Below, one piece after another: positions 21,471 through 33,026 of a stretch of 64,000 bases of DNA. This DNA comes from Scilla litardierei (Eukaryota; Streptophyta; Magnoliopsida; Asparagales; Asparagaceae), in NCBI GenBank assembly GCA_030789695.1, contig CM061142.1:569027281-569091280 (forward strand). The letters run 5' to 3'. Both the position numbers and the translations under genes were made by a program. How positions within the stretch are numbered: the stretch's first letter is position 1; the number at the start of each line of letters is the position of its first letter. The notes below the pieces were generated by a model. The model had not been told where the DNA came from. It worked only from the letters and a program-made list of their open reading frames with translations, and did not search any database.

Positions 21471-23714
21471 ATGTCTGCCAACGACAACAAGACCGTTCGT
21501 CCACCTTCCGACTATAGCACCTTCAAGAATTGTGAAGGAGCGTCTTCGGTAATGGAAGGACATTCCTTAACAAGGCCTCCATTCTTCAACGGTACCAACT
21601 ACGGGTACTGGAAATGCCGGATGGAAACTTTCCTCCGGAGTGCTTCACTATGGAGGAACACGATGAAGGAATACATCGAGCCCGCCGAAGAAGATTTCGA
21701 GAAGTGGACTCCCGCGGAGATCGCCGCGGAGGTAAGCAATGCCAAGGCAATGAACGCCTTGCAATGTGCTTTGGAGCCTGAGGATTTCAACAAGATATGC
21801 ACATGTAAGAGTGCATATCAAATATGGAACTCCCTCCTCATTTTGCATGAAGGGACTAGTAGGGTAAGAGACTCTACACTCGTAGTAGTTAATAAAGATT
21901 ACGAGTTATTTCATATGCTACAGGGTGATAAGATGAAGTAGTATTATGCTCGCTTCGTCGACATCACAAACGAGTTGGAGGCTCTCGGTAAAACCTACAC
22001 CCAAAAGGAGAAAGTCTCGAAGATTATCGATGGACTTCCTTCTTGTTGGGAGAAACAGACCTTCGCCATCGAGGAAGGTAATGATATGAAAACTTATACC
22101 GTCGTGCAACTAATGGGTACCTTAATGTCTTATGAGATACGCAAGGATAGCAAGTTGAAGTTGCAGGACAAGATGAAGTCCTACCTAAAGCAAGACAAGC
22201 CAAAGAAGAAGGCTATTGCTTTCAAGGCCGCTCCATCTACTTCCACATCAACCGATGATGAAAACTCGGAAGACGAGTTGGACTTGGAGTCCATGGCACT
22301 CATGGCAAAGAAGTTCAACCGGTTCTTCCGGAAAGGTAACTATAAGAACAAAGCTAAATTTGGTTCTTCTAACGCCTCCTCTCCTTTGTGTTTCAAATGC
22401 AACAAGCCAGGACACATGAAAGCGGAGTGTCCTCTAAACAAGCAAAAGGAGAAGTGGAAGGCGTCGAAGTTCGACAAGTCCAAGAAGTACAAGAAAGGGT
22501 ACAAAAAGGGGCTTGTCTGGACTTTCACCGACTCCGAGGATTCCTCAAGCGGAGAGTCGGACGATGAGCAAGTGGAGCAAGCACACATGTGCTTCATGGC
22601 GAGAGAGGAGCATGATCAAGGATCTTCCTCCTCCGATGATAGTGACAACGAAGGCGATGAGGTAACCATGGATGACCTTAGAAATGCTAATGAGCAATTA
22701 TGGTCGAAATACTCTAAATTAGTAAATAGGTATACTAAGGTAAAAGATGATTTAGCTAGCATCCAAACCACGCCTAAAACTATCATCACCAACAACGACA
22801 CCGTTGTTGAAGAGTTGAAGAATGAGATTGTTAATCTCAAGACTCAACTTGAACATGTTAGCATTGAAGATTCGGAGGAACACAAGATAGCGGATTTGAC
22901 TTCTCAAAACTCGACTTTGAGTATTGAGAACGAGAATCTCAAATCTCGTGTTTATGTGCTCACATCGCAAGTATCCACTTTGGATGCTTCTATGCGTTCT
23001 CTCAACGAGAAATATGAGTGCACATTGGGCCGAATCAATGATTTCAATAAGGGTAAGGGCCATTTGGATAATATCCTAAATGACTTACTTCCGGCCAAAC
23101 ACCACATTGGCTTGGGGTATAAGTTGGGAAATTCATCCAAGTCGGCCACTACCTTTATTAGGCCAACTTCCGATGCTTCGACGAGTGGTAGCAAATACTC
23201 TATTAGTAGTTCATCTACCAATGGTGCTTCCACCTCGTTCACACCCTCTTTCGAAAAGAAACCCACTTTGGGTGGACCTCCAAAGAAGGGTCATGCCTAC
23301 ATGTACACAAATACCATGCCACGTAGGAACACACGTCCTACTCCACATGCTCACACATATGATGATTTTTATGCACCACATCCACGGGCACGTGCACACC
23401 ATGTGAGACACCCTCATGCACGTGTTCCTCCACATGCATATGTTCACCCACATCATCGTATGAATAATTATCCACATGCACCATTTCATCATGTTCCTTA
23501 TGCCTATCCACGACATGCATCACGTAGAAATCAACAACGCATGCATGCACCCAATAGGATGAGGGCTCCCAAAATATTCACAATTTGGAGCCCAAAGGAC
23601 ACAAGCATGGATGAAAAACAAGTTTACATAAATGCTTATTTTTCGAATGTTGTGCATAGTAGTAATTATGTGGGGAAGTCTAAGTCCAATTGGACTTGGC
23701 TTCCAAAGGTCTAA
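21471..23714 (+). pseudogene. gag: Element B gag, one in-frame TAG
   Basis: The first ATG after the primer site opens a frame of about 748 codons with a single TAG at 21939-21941 (the two open parts are 21471-21941 and 21942-23714). The N-terminal half is a Copia gag core (FFNGTNYGYWKCRMETFL; YARFVDITNELEAL after the stop). A zinc knuckle CFKCNKPGHMKAEC lies near residue 307. Acidic and serine-rich stretches and a coiled-coil-like region follow. The last third holds a strikingly histidine-rich segment (about 23340-23530). The frame ends WTWLPKV then TAA, and pol is in a different frame. Long gag C-termini are usual in Sireviruses. Confidence 0.88.
23340..23530 (+). other. Histidine-rich tract in element B gag
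   Basis: In the gag frame this segment has roughly one histidine in three or four residues, mixed with Pro, Arg, Tyr and Ala (for example PHARVPPHAYVHPHHRM). It lies between the zinc knuckle/coiled-coil region and the gag end. Possible roles are metal or nucleic-acid binding; none is shown. Confidence 0.65.
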
Positions 23715-23767
23715 TCTTTTGGACCCAATGACCTTGGGTACCATGATACGATATTTCATATTTGTAG
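23709..23767 (+). other. Candidate gag-pol junction intron or frameshift region of element B (59 bp)
   Basis: The gag frame ends at TAA 23712-23714, and the pol frame is closed upstream of 23768 by TAG. The 59 bases between start with GT after AAG and end with TTTGTAG. Removing them joins gag to pol in frame. The segment is shorter than most plant introns. A damaged linker or a frameshift is the alternative. Confidence 0.35.
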
Positions 23768-26700
23768 GTACTCAAGAGAAAGAAATGGAGCAACAACGTT
23801 AAATTTAGCTCCAAGGGGAATTGGATACTCGATAGCGGGTGTTCAAAACACATGACGGGTGACGCTCAATTGCTCTCCGGAGTGGTTCCCATTGCAAATG
23901 GAAACCAGGTAGTCGTTGGAGGCAACGAGAGAGGAACCATCATAGGTGTTGGTAAAGTGTGTAACCCTTCTAAACCCCTAATAAGTGATGTTTACCTTGT
24001 TAAAGGATTAAACCACAATCTTATTTCAATAAGCCAACTTTGTGACAAAGGTTACAAAGTTAGCTTTGCGAAAGGAATGTGCCATATTTTAAGAAAAGAT
24101 AATAATGAATTATTGTTTTTCGGCACACACCATAAGGATATATACATCCTAGATCTTCCAAGATCACATGAACAATGTCTCATTGCCAACACAAGTGAAC
24201 AACACTTATGGCATCGACGTTTTGGTCATGTGAACTTTGGAACACTATTTAAGCTTTCCAAGTTAAATTCTATTAGAGGCTTCCCTAAGCTTGTCTTTCA
24301 AAAGAAAAGCTTTTGTGACTCGTGTCAACGAGGCAAGCTTCCAAAATCTTCATTTAAACCTAAGAAAAGCATTTCTTCTAAGCGGCCACTAGAGCTATTA
24401 CATCTAGATTTATTTGGGCCAACTAGAGTTGCTTCATTAGGTAATGCTAGATATGGACTTGTCATCGTTGATGACTTTTCTAGGTTTACTAGGGTATTTT
24501 CATTATGTAATAAAAATGAAGCTTTTGAAGACTTCACAATTTTTGTTAAGAAAGTACAAAATCTCATTGGAACCACCATTGTCACTATTCGTAGTGATCA
24601 TGGAGGGGAATTTGAGAATGTGTCTTTTGAGACATTTTATGATGAAGTTGGTATTACACACACCTTCTCTTTCCTTCGCGCACCTCCTCAAAATGGTGTT
24701 GTTGAGAGAAAGAATAGGACGCTAGTGGAGTGTGCTCGCACGATGCTTGATGATAGCCAACTTGGCCATCAATTTTGGGCGGAAGCGGTACACACCGCTT
24801 GCTATGTGTTTAATAGAATACTTTTGAGGCCCGGCACTAAACAAACTTGTTATGAATTGTTGTTTGGTAGATTGTCTCAAGTTAAACATTTTCGTGTTTT
24901 TGGTTCAAAATGTTTTATTAAGAACACGTATGGTAGTTTGGACAAATTCGATCCAAGATCCGATGCGGGGATTTTTGTTAGATATTCCTCACGTAGCAAA
25001 GCCTACCAGATATACAACAAACGAACCTCAACGATCGAGGAATTGCTTCATGTTTCATTTAATGAAGGATTTGTTCCAACTAGAATTACTAATGATGATG
25101 ACTCTATGGATGTCTTATGTGATTCAATTGGTAACTCTAATTCTAATAATTCTATTGATTCTATTGAGACTAACCCAACTAATGAAGTTGTTGAGAATGT
25201 TCCTAGTGATCAAGGAATTCCCAAACGGCTTCATACCGTTCGTGACCATCCTCATGAGCAAGTCATTGGCAATATCCATGATAGTGTCAAGACGAGATTG
25301 CAAGTGAACTACTTCGCTCATTATGCCTTTGCCTCCTCGATTGAGCCAAAGAATGTTAATGAAGCATGCGAAGATAGCGCTTGGATCCTTGCCATGGAAG
25401 AGGAACTCATTCAATTCGAGAGGAATGAGGTTTGGGAGCTTGTTCCATTGCCTTCGAAGAACCACATCGTCATAGGGACAAAGTGGATCTTCAAGAACAA
25501 GACCAACGAAAACCAAGTCGTCGTCCGGAACAAAGCTTGGTTAGTAGCTCAAGGCTATCGGCAAGAGGAAGGTATCGATTTCGAAGAATCCTTTGCTCCG
25601 GTAGCTAGATTAGAATCAATTAGATTATTATTGTCTTTTGCATGCCATAAGGATTTTACATTATTTCAAATGGATGTTAAAAGTGCGTTTTTAAATGGAG
25701 ATGTTGTTGAGGAAGTTTATGTTTCTCAACCTCCGGGTTTTATAAATGAAAAATTTCCAAATCATGTTTTCAAACTTAAGAAAGCACTTTACGGTTTGAG
25801 ACAAGCTCCTCGAGCTTGGTATGACTGTTTAAAGAATTTTCTTTTGGATTTGGGTTTTAAAATGGGAGAAGTTGATTCCACATTATTTGTTAAGTATTCG
25901 AATAATGATATAATTTTAGTTCAAATATATGTTGATGATATCATTTTCGGTGCTACTAACTTTGCTCTTTGCGAAGAGTTTTCTAATGTGATGAAGGATC
26001 AATTTGAGATGAGCCACATGGGTGAGCTCAAGTATTTCTTAGGTCTCCAAATTCGTCAAATGGACAATGTAATCTTCATCCACCAAATGAAGTACACAGT
26101 GGAGTTGCTTAAGCGATTTGGAATGGAGAATGCCTCAAGAAAGAAGACTCCAATGAGCACGACTACGCATCTTGATAAGGATACGAGCGGTAAAGATGTA
26201 GACATTCGTCTATATCGAGGTATGATAGGTAGTTTACTATATCTTACCGCAAGTAGGCCCGATATTATGTTTGCCGTATGTGTATGTGCTCGTTATCAGT
26301 CTCAACCTAAGCAATCTCACTTAGTAGCGGTAAAGCATATTTTCCGTTATTTAAGTTATACACTTGATTTTGGATTACTTTATCCAAAATCTAGCACGTA
26401 TGAGTTAATCTCATATAGTGACGCAGATTATGCAGGATGCAAATTCGACAGGAAAAGTACTAGTGGCACTTGCCATTTTATAGGAAATTCTCTTGTCTCT
26501 TGGTTTTCCAAGAAGCAGAATTCCGTATCACTTTCAACCACCGAGGCGGAATACATTGCCGCCGGTGCCGCGTGTGCTCAAGTTCTTTGGATGAGACACA
26601 CACTTAAAGACTTTGGTTTAAACTGTGATACTTGCCCTATCATGGTGGACAACCAAAGTGCAATTTGTCTCTCCAAGAACCCGGTACACCATTCCCGTTC

Positions 26701-26878
26701 GAAACACATAGATGTCCGACACCATTTCTTAGATGATCATGTTGCTAAAAAGGACATCATATTAGTGTACGTTGAAACACAGAAGCAAATCACCGATATT
26801 TTCACGAAACCCCTAAAGGAAGATTCCTTTGTGCGGTTGCGTCGAGAATTGGGGATTATGGGTGAATCCGAGATTTAG
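23768..26878 (+). CDS. pol: Element B pol polyprotein, open
   Basis: The frame is open from 23768; the first ATG is internal at 23852. Domains in order are end of protease ([11 protein letters not shown]), GAG-pre-integrase with [13 protein letters not shown], integrase zinc finger cysteines ([12 protein letters not shown]), integrase core ([34 protein letters not shown]), reverse transcriptase ([37 protein letters not shown]) and RNase H ([29 protein letters not shown]). It ends [12 protein letters not shown] ([11 protein letters not shown]) and stops at TAG. No stop or shift is present. Visible changes against A include FVRYSSRS for FVGYSSRS and KAWLVAQGY for KARLVAQGY, so activity is uncertain. 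Confidence 0.93.
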   Translation, partial: VLKRKKWSNNVKFSSKGNWILDSGCSKHMTGDAQLLSGVVPIANGNQVVVGGNERGTIIGVGKVCNPSKPLISDVYLVKGLNHNLISISQLCDKGYKVSFAKGMCHILRKDNNELLFFGTHHKDIYILDLPRSHEQCLIANTSEQHLWHRRFGHVNFGTLFKLSKLNSIRGFPKLVFQKKSFCDSCQRGKLPKSSFKPKKSISSKRPLELLHLDLFGPTRVASLGNARYGLVIVDDFSRFTRVFSLCNKNEAFEDFTIFVKKVQNLIGTTIVTIRSDHGGEFENVSFETFYDEVGITHTFSFLRAPPQNGVVERKNRTLVECARTMLDDSQLGHQFWAEAVHTACYVFNRILLRPGTKQTCYELLFGRLSQVKHFRVFGSKCFIKNTYGSLDKFDPRSDAGIFVRYSSRSKAYQIYNKRTSTIEELLHVSFNEGFVPTRITNDDDSMDVLCDSIGNSNSNNSIDSIETNPTNEVVENVPSDQGIPKRLHTVRDHPHEQVIGNIHDSVKTRLQVNYFAHYAFASSIEPKNVNEACEDSAWILAMEEELIQFERNEVWELVPLPSKNHIVIGTKWIFKNKTNENQVVVRNKAWLVAQGYRQEEGIDFEESFAPVARLESIRLLLSFACHKDFTLFQMDVKSAFLNGDVVEEVYVSQPPGFINEKFPNHVFKLKKALYGLRQAPRAWYDCLKNFLLDLGFKMGEVDSTLFVKYSNNDIILVQIYVDDIIFGATNFALCEEFSNVMKDQFEMSHMGELKYFLGLQIRQMDNVIFIHQMKYTVELLKRFGMENASRKKTPMSTTTHLDKDTSGKDVDIRLYRGMIGSLLYLTASRPDIMFAVCVCARYQSQPKQSHLVAVKHIFRYLSYTLDFGLLYPKSSTYELISYSDADYAGCKFDRKSTSGTCHFIGNSLVSWFSKKQNSVSLSTTEAEYIAAGAACAQVLWMRHTLKDFGLNCDTCPIMVDNQSAICLSKNPVHHSRSKHIDVRHHFLDDHVAKKDIILVYVETQKQITDIFTKPLKEDSFVRLRRELGIMGESEI

Positions 26879-27649
26879 GATTCATTTTTATTCAATAATC
26901 ATGCATGCTATTTAATTTCATTATATTTGCACATGCTAGATTTATTGAAATTTTCTGGATTTTTTGTTGAATTTTCGGAATTTTCGCTCGATTTGTGCGT
27001 AATCATCAAATTTCAGATTTTCGATGTTTAATGGGGTAGTAGAATGATTAATGAGAGTATTTCGATGTTTCATCCAAGTGCGATTAGGAGAGAAATCAAA
27101 ATTTCAAAATTTTCAATTTTTGGACTCTCTTAGTCGGTCCAAGTTCATTGGCCGACCGACTAGATTCAGTTCTAGTCGGTCAGTGAATGAGTTTAGACCG
27201 ACTAATTCTTGTCAAGAAATTTGGCTTCAGTTACTGTTTACAACTAGTCGGTTCAAGCTCATTCCGACTAGATCGTGATCTAGTCGGTCAGTGCTTGAAC
27301 TGTGACCGACTAGTTGTGACGGGGACTGTCATGTCTTTTCGCATTCCATTCGATTAAAAGCTCATCCGACTGACTATTCTCATTTCTAGTCGATCAAAAT
27401 CTCTCTCCAGCTCAAACCCCCCCGTGCCGTTTGGTCTCCCTCCTCCCTCTCCGTCGATTCCGACCTACTCCGACCATCTCTCCGGCCGTCGACCTCCTCC
27501 TAGGGTAAACCCCCCCTCTCTCCCATCTCATGTCTAGGGTTTCCAATCTCCAGGGTTTACATTTCAGCTTCTAGGAATTCGGCTAGGGTTATATCTAATT
27601 CGGCTAGGGTTTTAGATCTCTACTGTTCGTGCTTTGTCTCGTCGCGCTA
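26879..27649 (+). promoter_or_regulatory. Element B pol/env-like spacer with palindromic module
   Basis: There is no gene in these 771 bases. The AGTCGGTC module lies at 27128-27315, in two units. The second has lost the gaccgac part of its left arm relative to A. A pyrimidine-rich tract (27400-27480) and ctagggtt words (27500-27610) precede the env-like ATG at 27650. Confidence 0.6.
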
Positions 27650-29325
27650 ATGGCGAAGACAAGGATTCCGATCTGTCCTACGAGCCCCTCGCCTATGACC
27701 GTAGAGCCATCCCCTACGGATCCCATTGTACCCTCGCAACCTAGACGTCGATCGAAAACAACCCAGCCCTTGTCGTCGTCGCCTCCTCTCAAGCAGAAGA
27801 GGACGACGACAGCGAAGCCCCGTGCCCAATCTCAGCCCAAGCCTAAATCCAAGCCTACGAAGGAAACCGTGTCTCCCTCTGCTTTCCATACACCTACGGA
27901 TTCCGACACCGAATACATACCGAGACCGAGACCCATAGGGAGCCTACACCCCCTCCTAGTGTTCCTGAGTCTAGCTCCCAACCCCGTACTTCCACTCGTC
28001 AGCCTAAGGGAAAGGCTCCGATGCCGGTTGGCGGTGTCGATATCTCGTTGTGTCACAACGACCCTATGTGTCTCGCGGCTTACAACCGTATCGAACACTG
28101 CCCACTGCTTCTGGAGCATTTCGTTCAGTTTAGTGACTTCTTTGGCCTCGCGGATCTTCTTTCGTCTTCCGGTCTTCTCGATTACCTTCGATATGACCCG
28201 AAGGTGAACCCACACCCCTACCCTCGCCTAGTGAAACTCTTCTATGCCAACCGTGTCTGGGGTCAGTACGACGAGACCCACTCGATTGAGACGACTATTT
28301 TGGGGAATCTGATAGTCCTCACGTCAGAAATCTTAGGAGAGATTTTGGGTATCTCCTTGTCTGGCCTCCTTCCCTCAGATATTTCCGTCGATGACATATC
28401 CTCCCTTGATCAGGTCGTACTTTCTGAGATCTTCCACCAGATTCCTCCCGCCATGATTGGTGTTCCCTCTAAGTCCTTCAAGCCTAACGCCTGGGTCCTA
28501 AACCTAATTCTGAAGTCGTGCTTACTTCCTAAGTACGGCTCCTCCTCTTTGCCGTCCCAGCCTTTCTTGAAGTTGATCTATGTCATTTTCATGGGGAGCA
28601 CGATTAACTGGGCTCGGATTATACTCGATAAGATGGATGCTTTCGAGTGTATCCGCAAGTCCACAAAGTCGGCTCATATCCCTTTCCCGTGCCTGCTTAC
28701 ACTCGTATTCCGTCACTTCCGTGTCACCTTGCCTCGTGACGATGAGCGCCCTCTCGGTCCCCCTCTGAATGCGACGGCCGTCAAGAAGTCTCTTGTGACA
28801 CTTCGTCACGTTCAGCGGACGACCCCTTCAGCTTCAGCCTCTGCCTCAGCCTCAGCTGCTCCCTCCCTTATTCTTGCCGACCTCGCACGTTCGATCAAAC
28901 GTGTGGAGTCGCGGTATGCTCGCACTGAGGAGATTCTGTCTCGTATCGCTTCTCATCTTGGGATTGAGATTCCTCCGTCAGTTTCTGACGAGGAAGAGGA
29001 GCTGGATGATGAGGAGATTCTCGAGCTTACTCGTGCTACTGCTGCTGCTCGTGCCCCAGAGGGTACTCCTGTTGCTGTTGGTGCTTCTGGTGCAGCTGCC
29101 TCTTCTGCTGGTGACCCCGAGAGCACACCTGTTGCCACCGTTCCTGCGGTGGATACTCCGACTGGTGCTCCCGAGGCCACTGCCGTCGCTGTTCCAGAGA
29201 TCGTCTCACCTGCAGTGCCTGAGATTTCTTCTTCCGTCGCTCCAGTGGACACTACAGCTGATACGGTGACCACCTTCACTCCTGCAGAGCTTACTGCTAC
29301 TGCAGATCCTCCACCTTCCTCTTGA
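27650..29325 (+). pseudogene. Element B env-like ORF, one frameshift
   Basis: It starts MAKTRIPICPTSPSPM. Compared with A, one base is missing near 27922, just after the DSDTEY block, so the frame moves to the one open from 28021 to 29325. The downstream part has VDISLCHNDPMCLAAYNRI, then YPRLVKLFYANRVWGQYDE, an Ala/Ser linker, a coiled-coil-like LARSIKRVESRYARTEEIL, an acidic patch, and a Thr/Pro/Val/Ala-rich tail. Apart from the single shift it would be about 558 codons. The function of Sirevirus env-like proteins is not established. I see no clear membrane anchor. Confidence 0.8.
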
Positions 29326-30271
29326 GCTTCTTTGAGGCCTCTCCCGATGCACATTGGATGATTGATCTAGTGTGAGAGAGTGTTGGGTAGAATAGAGTGT
29401 GGTTCTGGATGATTTTGACATTTTGATGTATTTTGATGTATCTTCATATATTTTGGTGTATTTTGATGGTGTTGTATGTTTTGTGATACTCTGGTATATG
29501 TGTGATATGATGTTGTATTTTGTGCCCCGATCGTTGGATCGACGTTTTGTATGTCGGCGATGTATCATTTTGATGTACTCATGCTTTATATATATATACA
29601 TCGATGTTGACATTTCATTATGTTGTGCACATTTAATATTTTATATGTCTTTAATGTTTTGATTTTGTCGCTCAACGAAAATACTTGGTTAAATAGAATT
29701 CATTTTATGAAAACATAGAATTGTTTTCCATGCACTAAATTAACCAAGAATGTTGATATTGGAGAGTATATTCCAAAACTCAATTCGTAAAATTAATTTG
29801 AGTTTTGATGATGTTATTTATCGATTTTCGACCTTGGTCTCATTGACACGCTTTGATTTCATTCGTATTTTTCTTTGGTGTCATTTGGACCGTGGTCGTA
29901 TTCTACGACTCCCATGCTTACATTTGAAGCCAATGTTGTTGTCGTTGATCTCCTCCCACTCTTTTTGCTAATGCCAAAGGGGGAGAGATATAATAATGAC
30001 ATGTGCTAAATGTTAATTTAAGCATTTTTTCAAGAATCTAATTTGATATGTTAGATTCAGGGGGAGTTAAGATATAAAAATTGGATTTCAAATCCGATAT
30101 TTCAATAATAGATTCTCATTTTTATACTTTACTCGTCTGCTTGATGCATATTATTATTATTCATTTTGGAATTAACGTGTCATCAATGCAGGAGGAGTAA
30201 GTAAATTACATTTGAATCATTATTTTTTATTATTATTTATGTTGGTTTGTCATCACCAAAAAGGGGGAGAA
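29326..30271 (+). other. Element B 3' noncoding region with multiple polypurine tracts
   Basis: There is no gene. Positions 29410-29520 hold repeats of ttttgatgtat-like words. Purine tracts stand near 29973 (ccaaagggggagaga), 30058 (cagggggagttaa), 30189 (caggaggagtaag) and 30259-30271 before the LTR. The layout matches A at 16070-17008. Confidence 0.8.
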
Positions 30272-32009
30272 TGTTGGATATTGGACTCCCCGGATTTGGT
30301 TTTGGATGATGAACAAACATAAATATATCGTGAACTAACAATTTGTGAGCGCAGTTATGGAGATCGTCGCCAATTTCATATGAATATCAATTACGACGTC
30401 TCAAGACTTCTCAAAGCACGTGATCGTATGCCTAAAGCTTCGTTGAAGCTTTTGGACCATTTTTAGAAGTCATGAAGATTCGATTGAAGCTTTTGAAGAC
30501 GGTATCGTCAAGTTTTATTTATAGTCTTTTAAGCTTCTTTCATAGAATGTTAAGCCTTGAGTAGGTCTTACGGTTTAAATCTTCATAACGCTCCTATCCT
30601 AGCTCTAGGATCTTGTAAGAAGTCCATACGAACTTTCCCGAAGCTTCGCGCTTCGATTCGCGACTTCTTGTGCATGTTAGCTGGTTCAAGAAGAAGAACC
30701 AACTGACTAGATGGTGATCTAGTCGGTCGGCCAAGCTTCTTGGACCGACTAGTTTGCGTCAGTCAATTCATAGATCTTTACTGTTTACAGTTAGTCGGTC
30801 TACGTTGACTCACCGACTGACTAGTTTGTGAACTAGTCGGTCAGTGATGCTTCTTTGACCAACTAGTTAAGCTTCTACTATACATGCCAACTTACTGTTT
30901 ATCGTTAGTCGGTCTATGTTCATTTGGCGACCGACTAGTTGATGAACTAGTCGGTCAACATTTGTTCTTTGACTGACTAAATCAATTTTGTGTTCAGACT
31001 ATTGTTTTATCTCTTAGTCGGTCTCAGTTGAGTCAACGACCGACTAGTTGTGAAACTAGTCGGTCAGCAACTCTTCTTGGACCGACTAGTTCTCGTCAGT
31101 CTGAACTCGATCTATTCCCTGTTTACCAGTTAGTCGGTTCATGCTGTCTGACCGACCGACTAGTTGATGAACTAGTCGGTCGATGGTTGTTCTTTGACCG
31201 ACTAGTTTGGTTCAAAATAGAGCCGTTGGAACTTTAATTGAAACGTTTTTCTCTCTCTCTTTCCTCTAACCTATAAATACTTGTTGAGTTACATTCATTG
31301 CACTCAAGGATGATATTAAGACAAGTTTAGAGATCAAAGAGATAGCATTCATTCCTCAATCAAAGCTCTTTCATTCCTTTCAATAATCTCTCCTCACTCT
31401 TATTTCAAAAGAGAGATTCATTGATTGTGAGCCTTCCAAGCCAAGTGCTTGATCCTAGGTCACCAACAACCCCATAGCTCTCCATCACTGATATACATCT
31501 TGGAGCTAGGGTTTGGTGCCTCTTCATCTTCCCCAAAATCCGTTTTGCCCTAAATCGTAAGTTTTACTCAAGGCATAGGATTTTGTCGGTAAGAATCTTT
31601 ATTTCATTTACTTTCATATTGTAAGTTTCACTCTCGGTTGTGAGAGTGTGTTTGTGATCCCGGGTTGTGGGAGTCACAAGTTCATTTGTGTATGATTTGA
31701 CTTGTGAAGGTTTTTCACAAGTATTTCATAGTGGAAATCTTGAGTTAGGGTTTCTAACTCGAGTATCCGGAGGAGATCCGGGTGTTTGGGACATAGGATC
31801 ACCGGGAACAAGTAGGGGAGACTTGGGTGGATCCGAACCCAGTAATATCATGTGTTTGCGTTTGTTTATTTGTTGTCGATTATTTACTATTCCGCATTTC
31901 CGCATTTATTGGTAGAGCTTGCAAGGTAATTAGGAATTAGCCTCTTAATTAATTTAAAGTACTATTCACCCCCCTCTAGTACTTGTGCAGTAGCTTAGTA
32001 GGGCATTAC
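30272..32009 (+). repeat. Element B 3' LTR (last base displaced to 61636)
   Basis: It begins TGTTGGATATTGG and reaches ...GGGCATTAC at 32009. The terminal A is found at 61636, after element C and its ATTAC duplication. The palindromic module is at 30698-31207 and TATA at 31272-31279. Confidence 0.94.
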
Positions 32010-32260
32010 TGTAAAGAGATAACACCATCTCCTCTTCCCAAGGGACGCATTGGTTCCCCAACAGACACAACGGTTGGCATCCCAAGGAATGCAACCGTTC
32101 ATTACCCAAGAGACACCCATTAATATCCCAAGAGTCATACCTGTTGGCATGCCAACAGTCACTATGTAATCTATATAAACCCATTGAGGCTAATGAAAAT
32201 ATTGTCGGTTTCTCTTATCTCTCTCTCCGATCGTATATCTCCTTCTTCTATATTTATTCA
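32010..32260 (+). repeat. Element C 5' LTR (251 bp)
   Basis: TGTAAAGAGATAAC to ...TTTATTCA. TATA box tatataaa at 32172-32179. It is followed directly by the primer site at 32261. Confidence 0.95.
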
Positions 32261-32271
32261 TGGTATCAGAG
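32261..32271 (+). other. Element C primer-binding site, 5' part, split by element E
   Basis: TGGTATCAGAG is an iMet-type site. It is interrupted by E; the remaining bases (cc) follow the CAGAG duplication at 48265. Positions 32267-32271 (CAGAG) are the left target duplication of E. Confidence 0.9.
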
Positions 32272-32308
32272 TGATTCGGGATATAAATTGCATATTTTAC
32301 CCCCTAAC
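32272..32308 (+). repeat. Element E 5' LTR, first 37 bases
   Basis: TGATTCGGGATATAAATTGC through ccccctaac is identical to the start of the 3' LTR at 46577. It is cut by D; its last five bases CTAAC are D's left target duplication. Confidence 0.93.
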
Positions 32309-32577
32309 TGTAACGACTGCTTTTCATGTATCTGGATTTAATATAATATAATATATGTTTTGGTGGATTTTCTCCTCTTGTGTGGTTTTCGTCTCCGTAG
32401 ATTTCATTTTCGATCGATTCGTCGTATTTTCTCGCTTCTTCCTTAGGATTGTCGATTTCGAAGTAAGTCACTCGTGACGGACTTCATAACGGTCGTATCT
32501 AACTGTTAGATCAAGCCTAGGAGTCTTAGGAATCGATCCCGGGGCCCCGCGCTCTCATTAGCCGGTGTAAGAAGGGC

Positions 32578-32976
32578 CACCGACCGACTAGATGACGATC
32601 CAGTCGGTCGGCAATCCTTCTTGGACCGACTAGTTAGCTTTCTAAATTTCTCAGGAGTTACTGTTTATCGTTAGTCGGTCTAAGAACGTTGGTTGACCGA
32701 CTAGGTTGCAAACTAGTCGGTCAACAATGCTTCTTGAACCGACTAACTCATCACCTTATTTTTGTATCAGCTACTGTTTACTCTTAGTCGGTCTAAGAAC
32801 GTTCATCGACCGACTAGATGTAAAACTAGTCGGTCAGTATTTGTTCATGGACCGACTAACTCTAGAATCCTATTTTCGTTCAGGAGTTACTGTTTGCACT
32901 TAGTCGGTCTGCGTTGGTCGACCGACCGACTAGTTGCCAAACTAGTCGGTCAGTGGTTGCTCTTGGACCGACTAAC
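32578..32976. promoter_or_regulatory. Palindromic U3 module of element D LTR (four units)
   Basis: Four inverted repeats (near 32580, 32694, 32807 and 32921) have GACCGACTAG and CTAGTCGGTC arms and about 114-base spacing, each followed by a tgcttctt-like word and an ACCGACTA half-site. Positions 32602-32635 equal 17457-17490 of the Copia element A. The module stops about 45 bases before the TATA box. Confidence 0.78.
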
Positions 32977-33018
32977 TAGTGTTAAAACCCTAATTTCTGG
33001 GCAGCCGCCAGCTCAACC

Positions 33019-33026
33019 TATTTATA
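33019..33026 (+). promoter_or_regulatory. TATA box of element D 5' LTR
   Basis: tatttata stands in a caacc...ccc context, just after the palindromic module and ahead of a pyrimidine-rich leader. The copy in the 3' LTR is at 40216-40223. Confidence 0.6.

Noticed and set aside
23211..23516. Minus-strand frame rich in Met, Trp and Cys
   Set aside because: It is antisense to the histidine-rich part of gag; the composition is the mirror of CAT/CAC codons.
32261..32271. tRNA-like sequence TGGTATCAGAG here and at 21446 and 59694
   Set aside because: These are primer-binding sites complementary to a tRNA end; no cloverleaf surrounds them.
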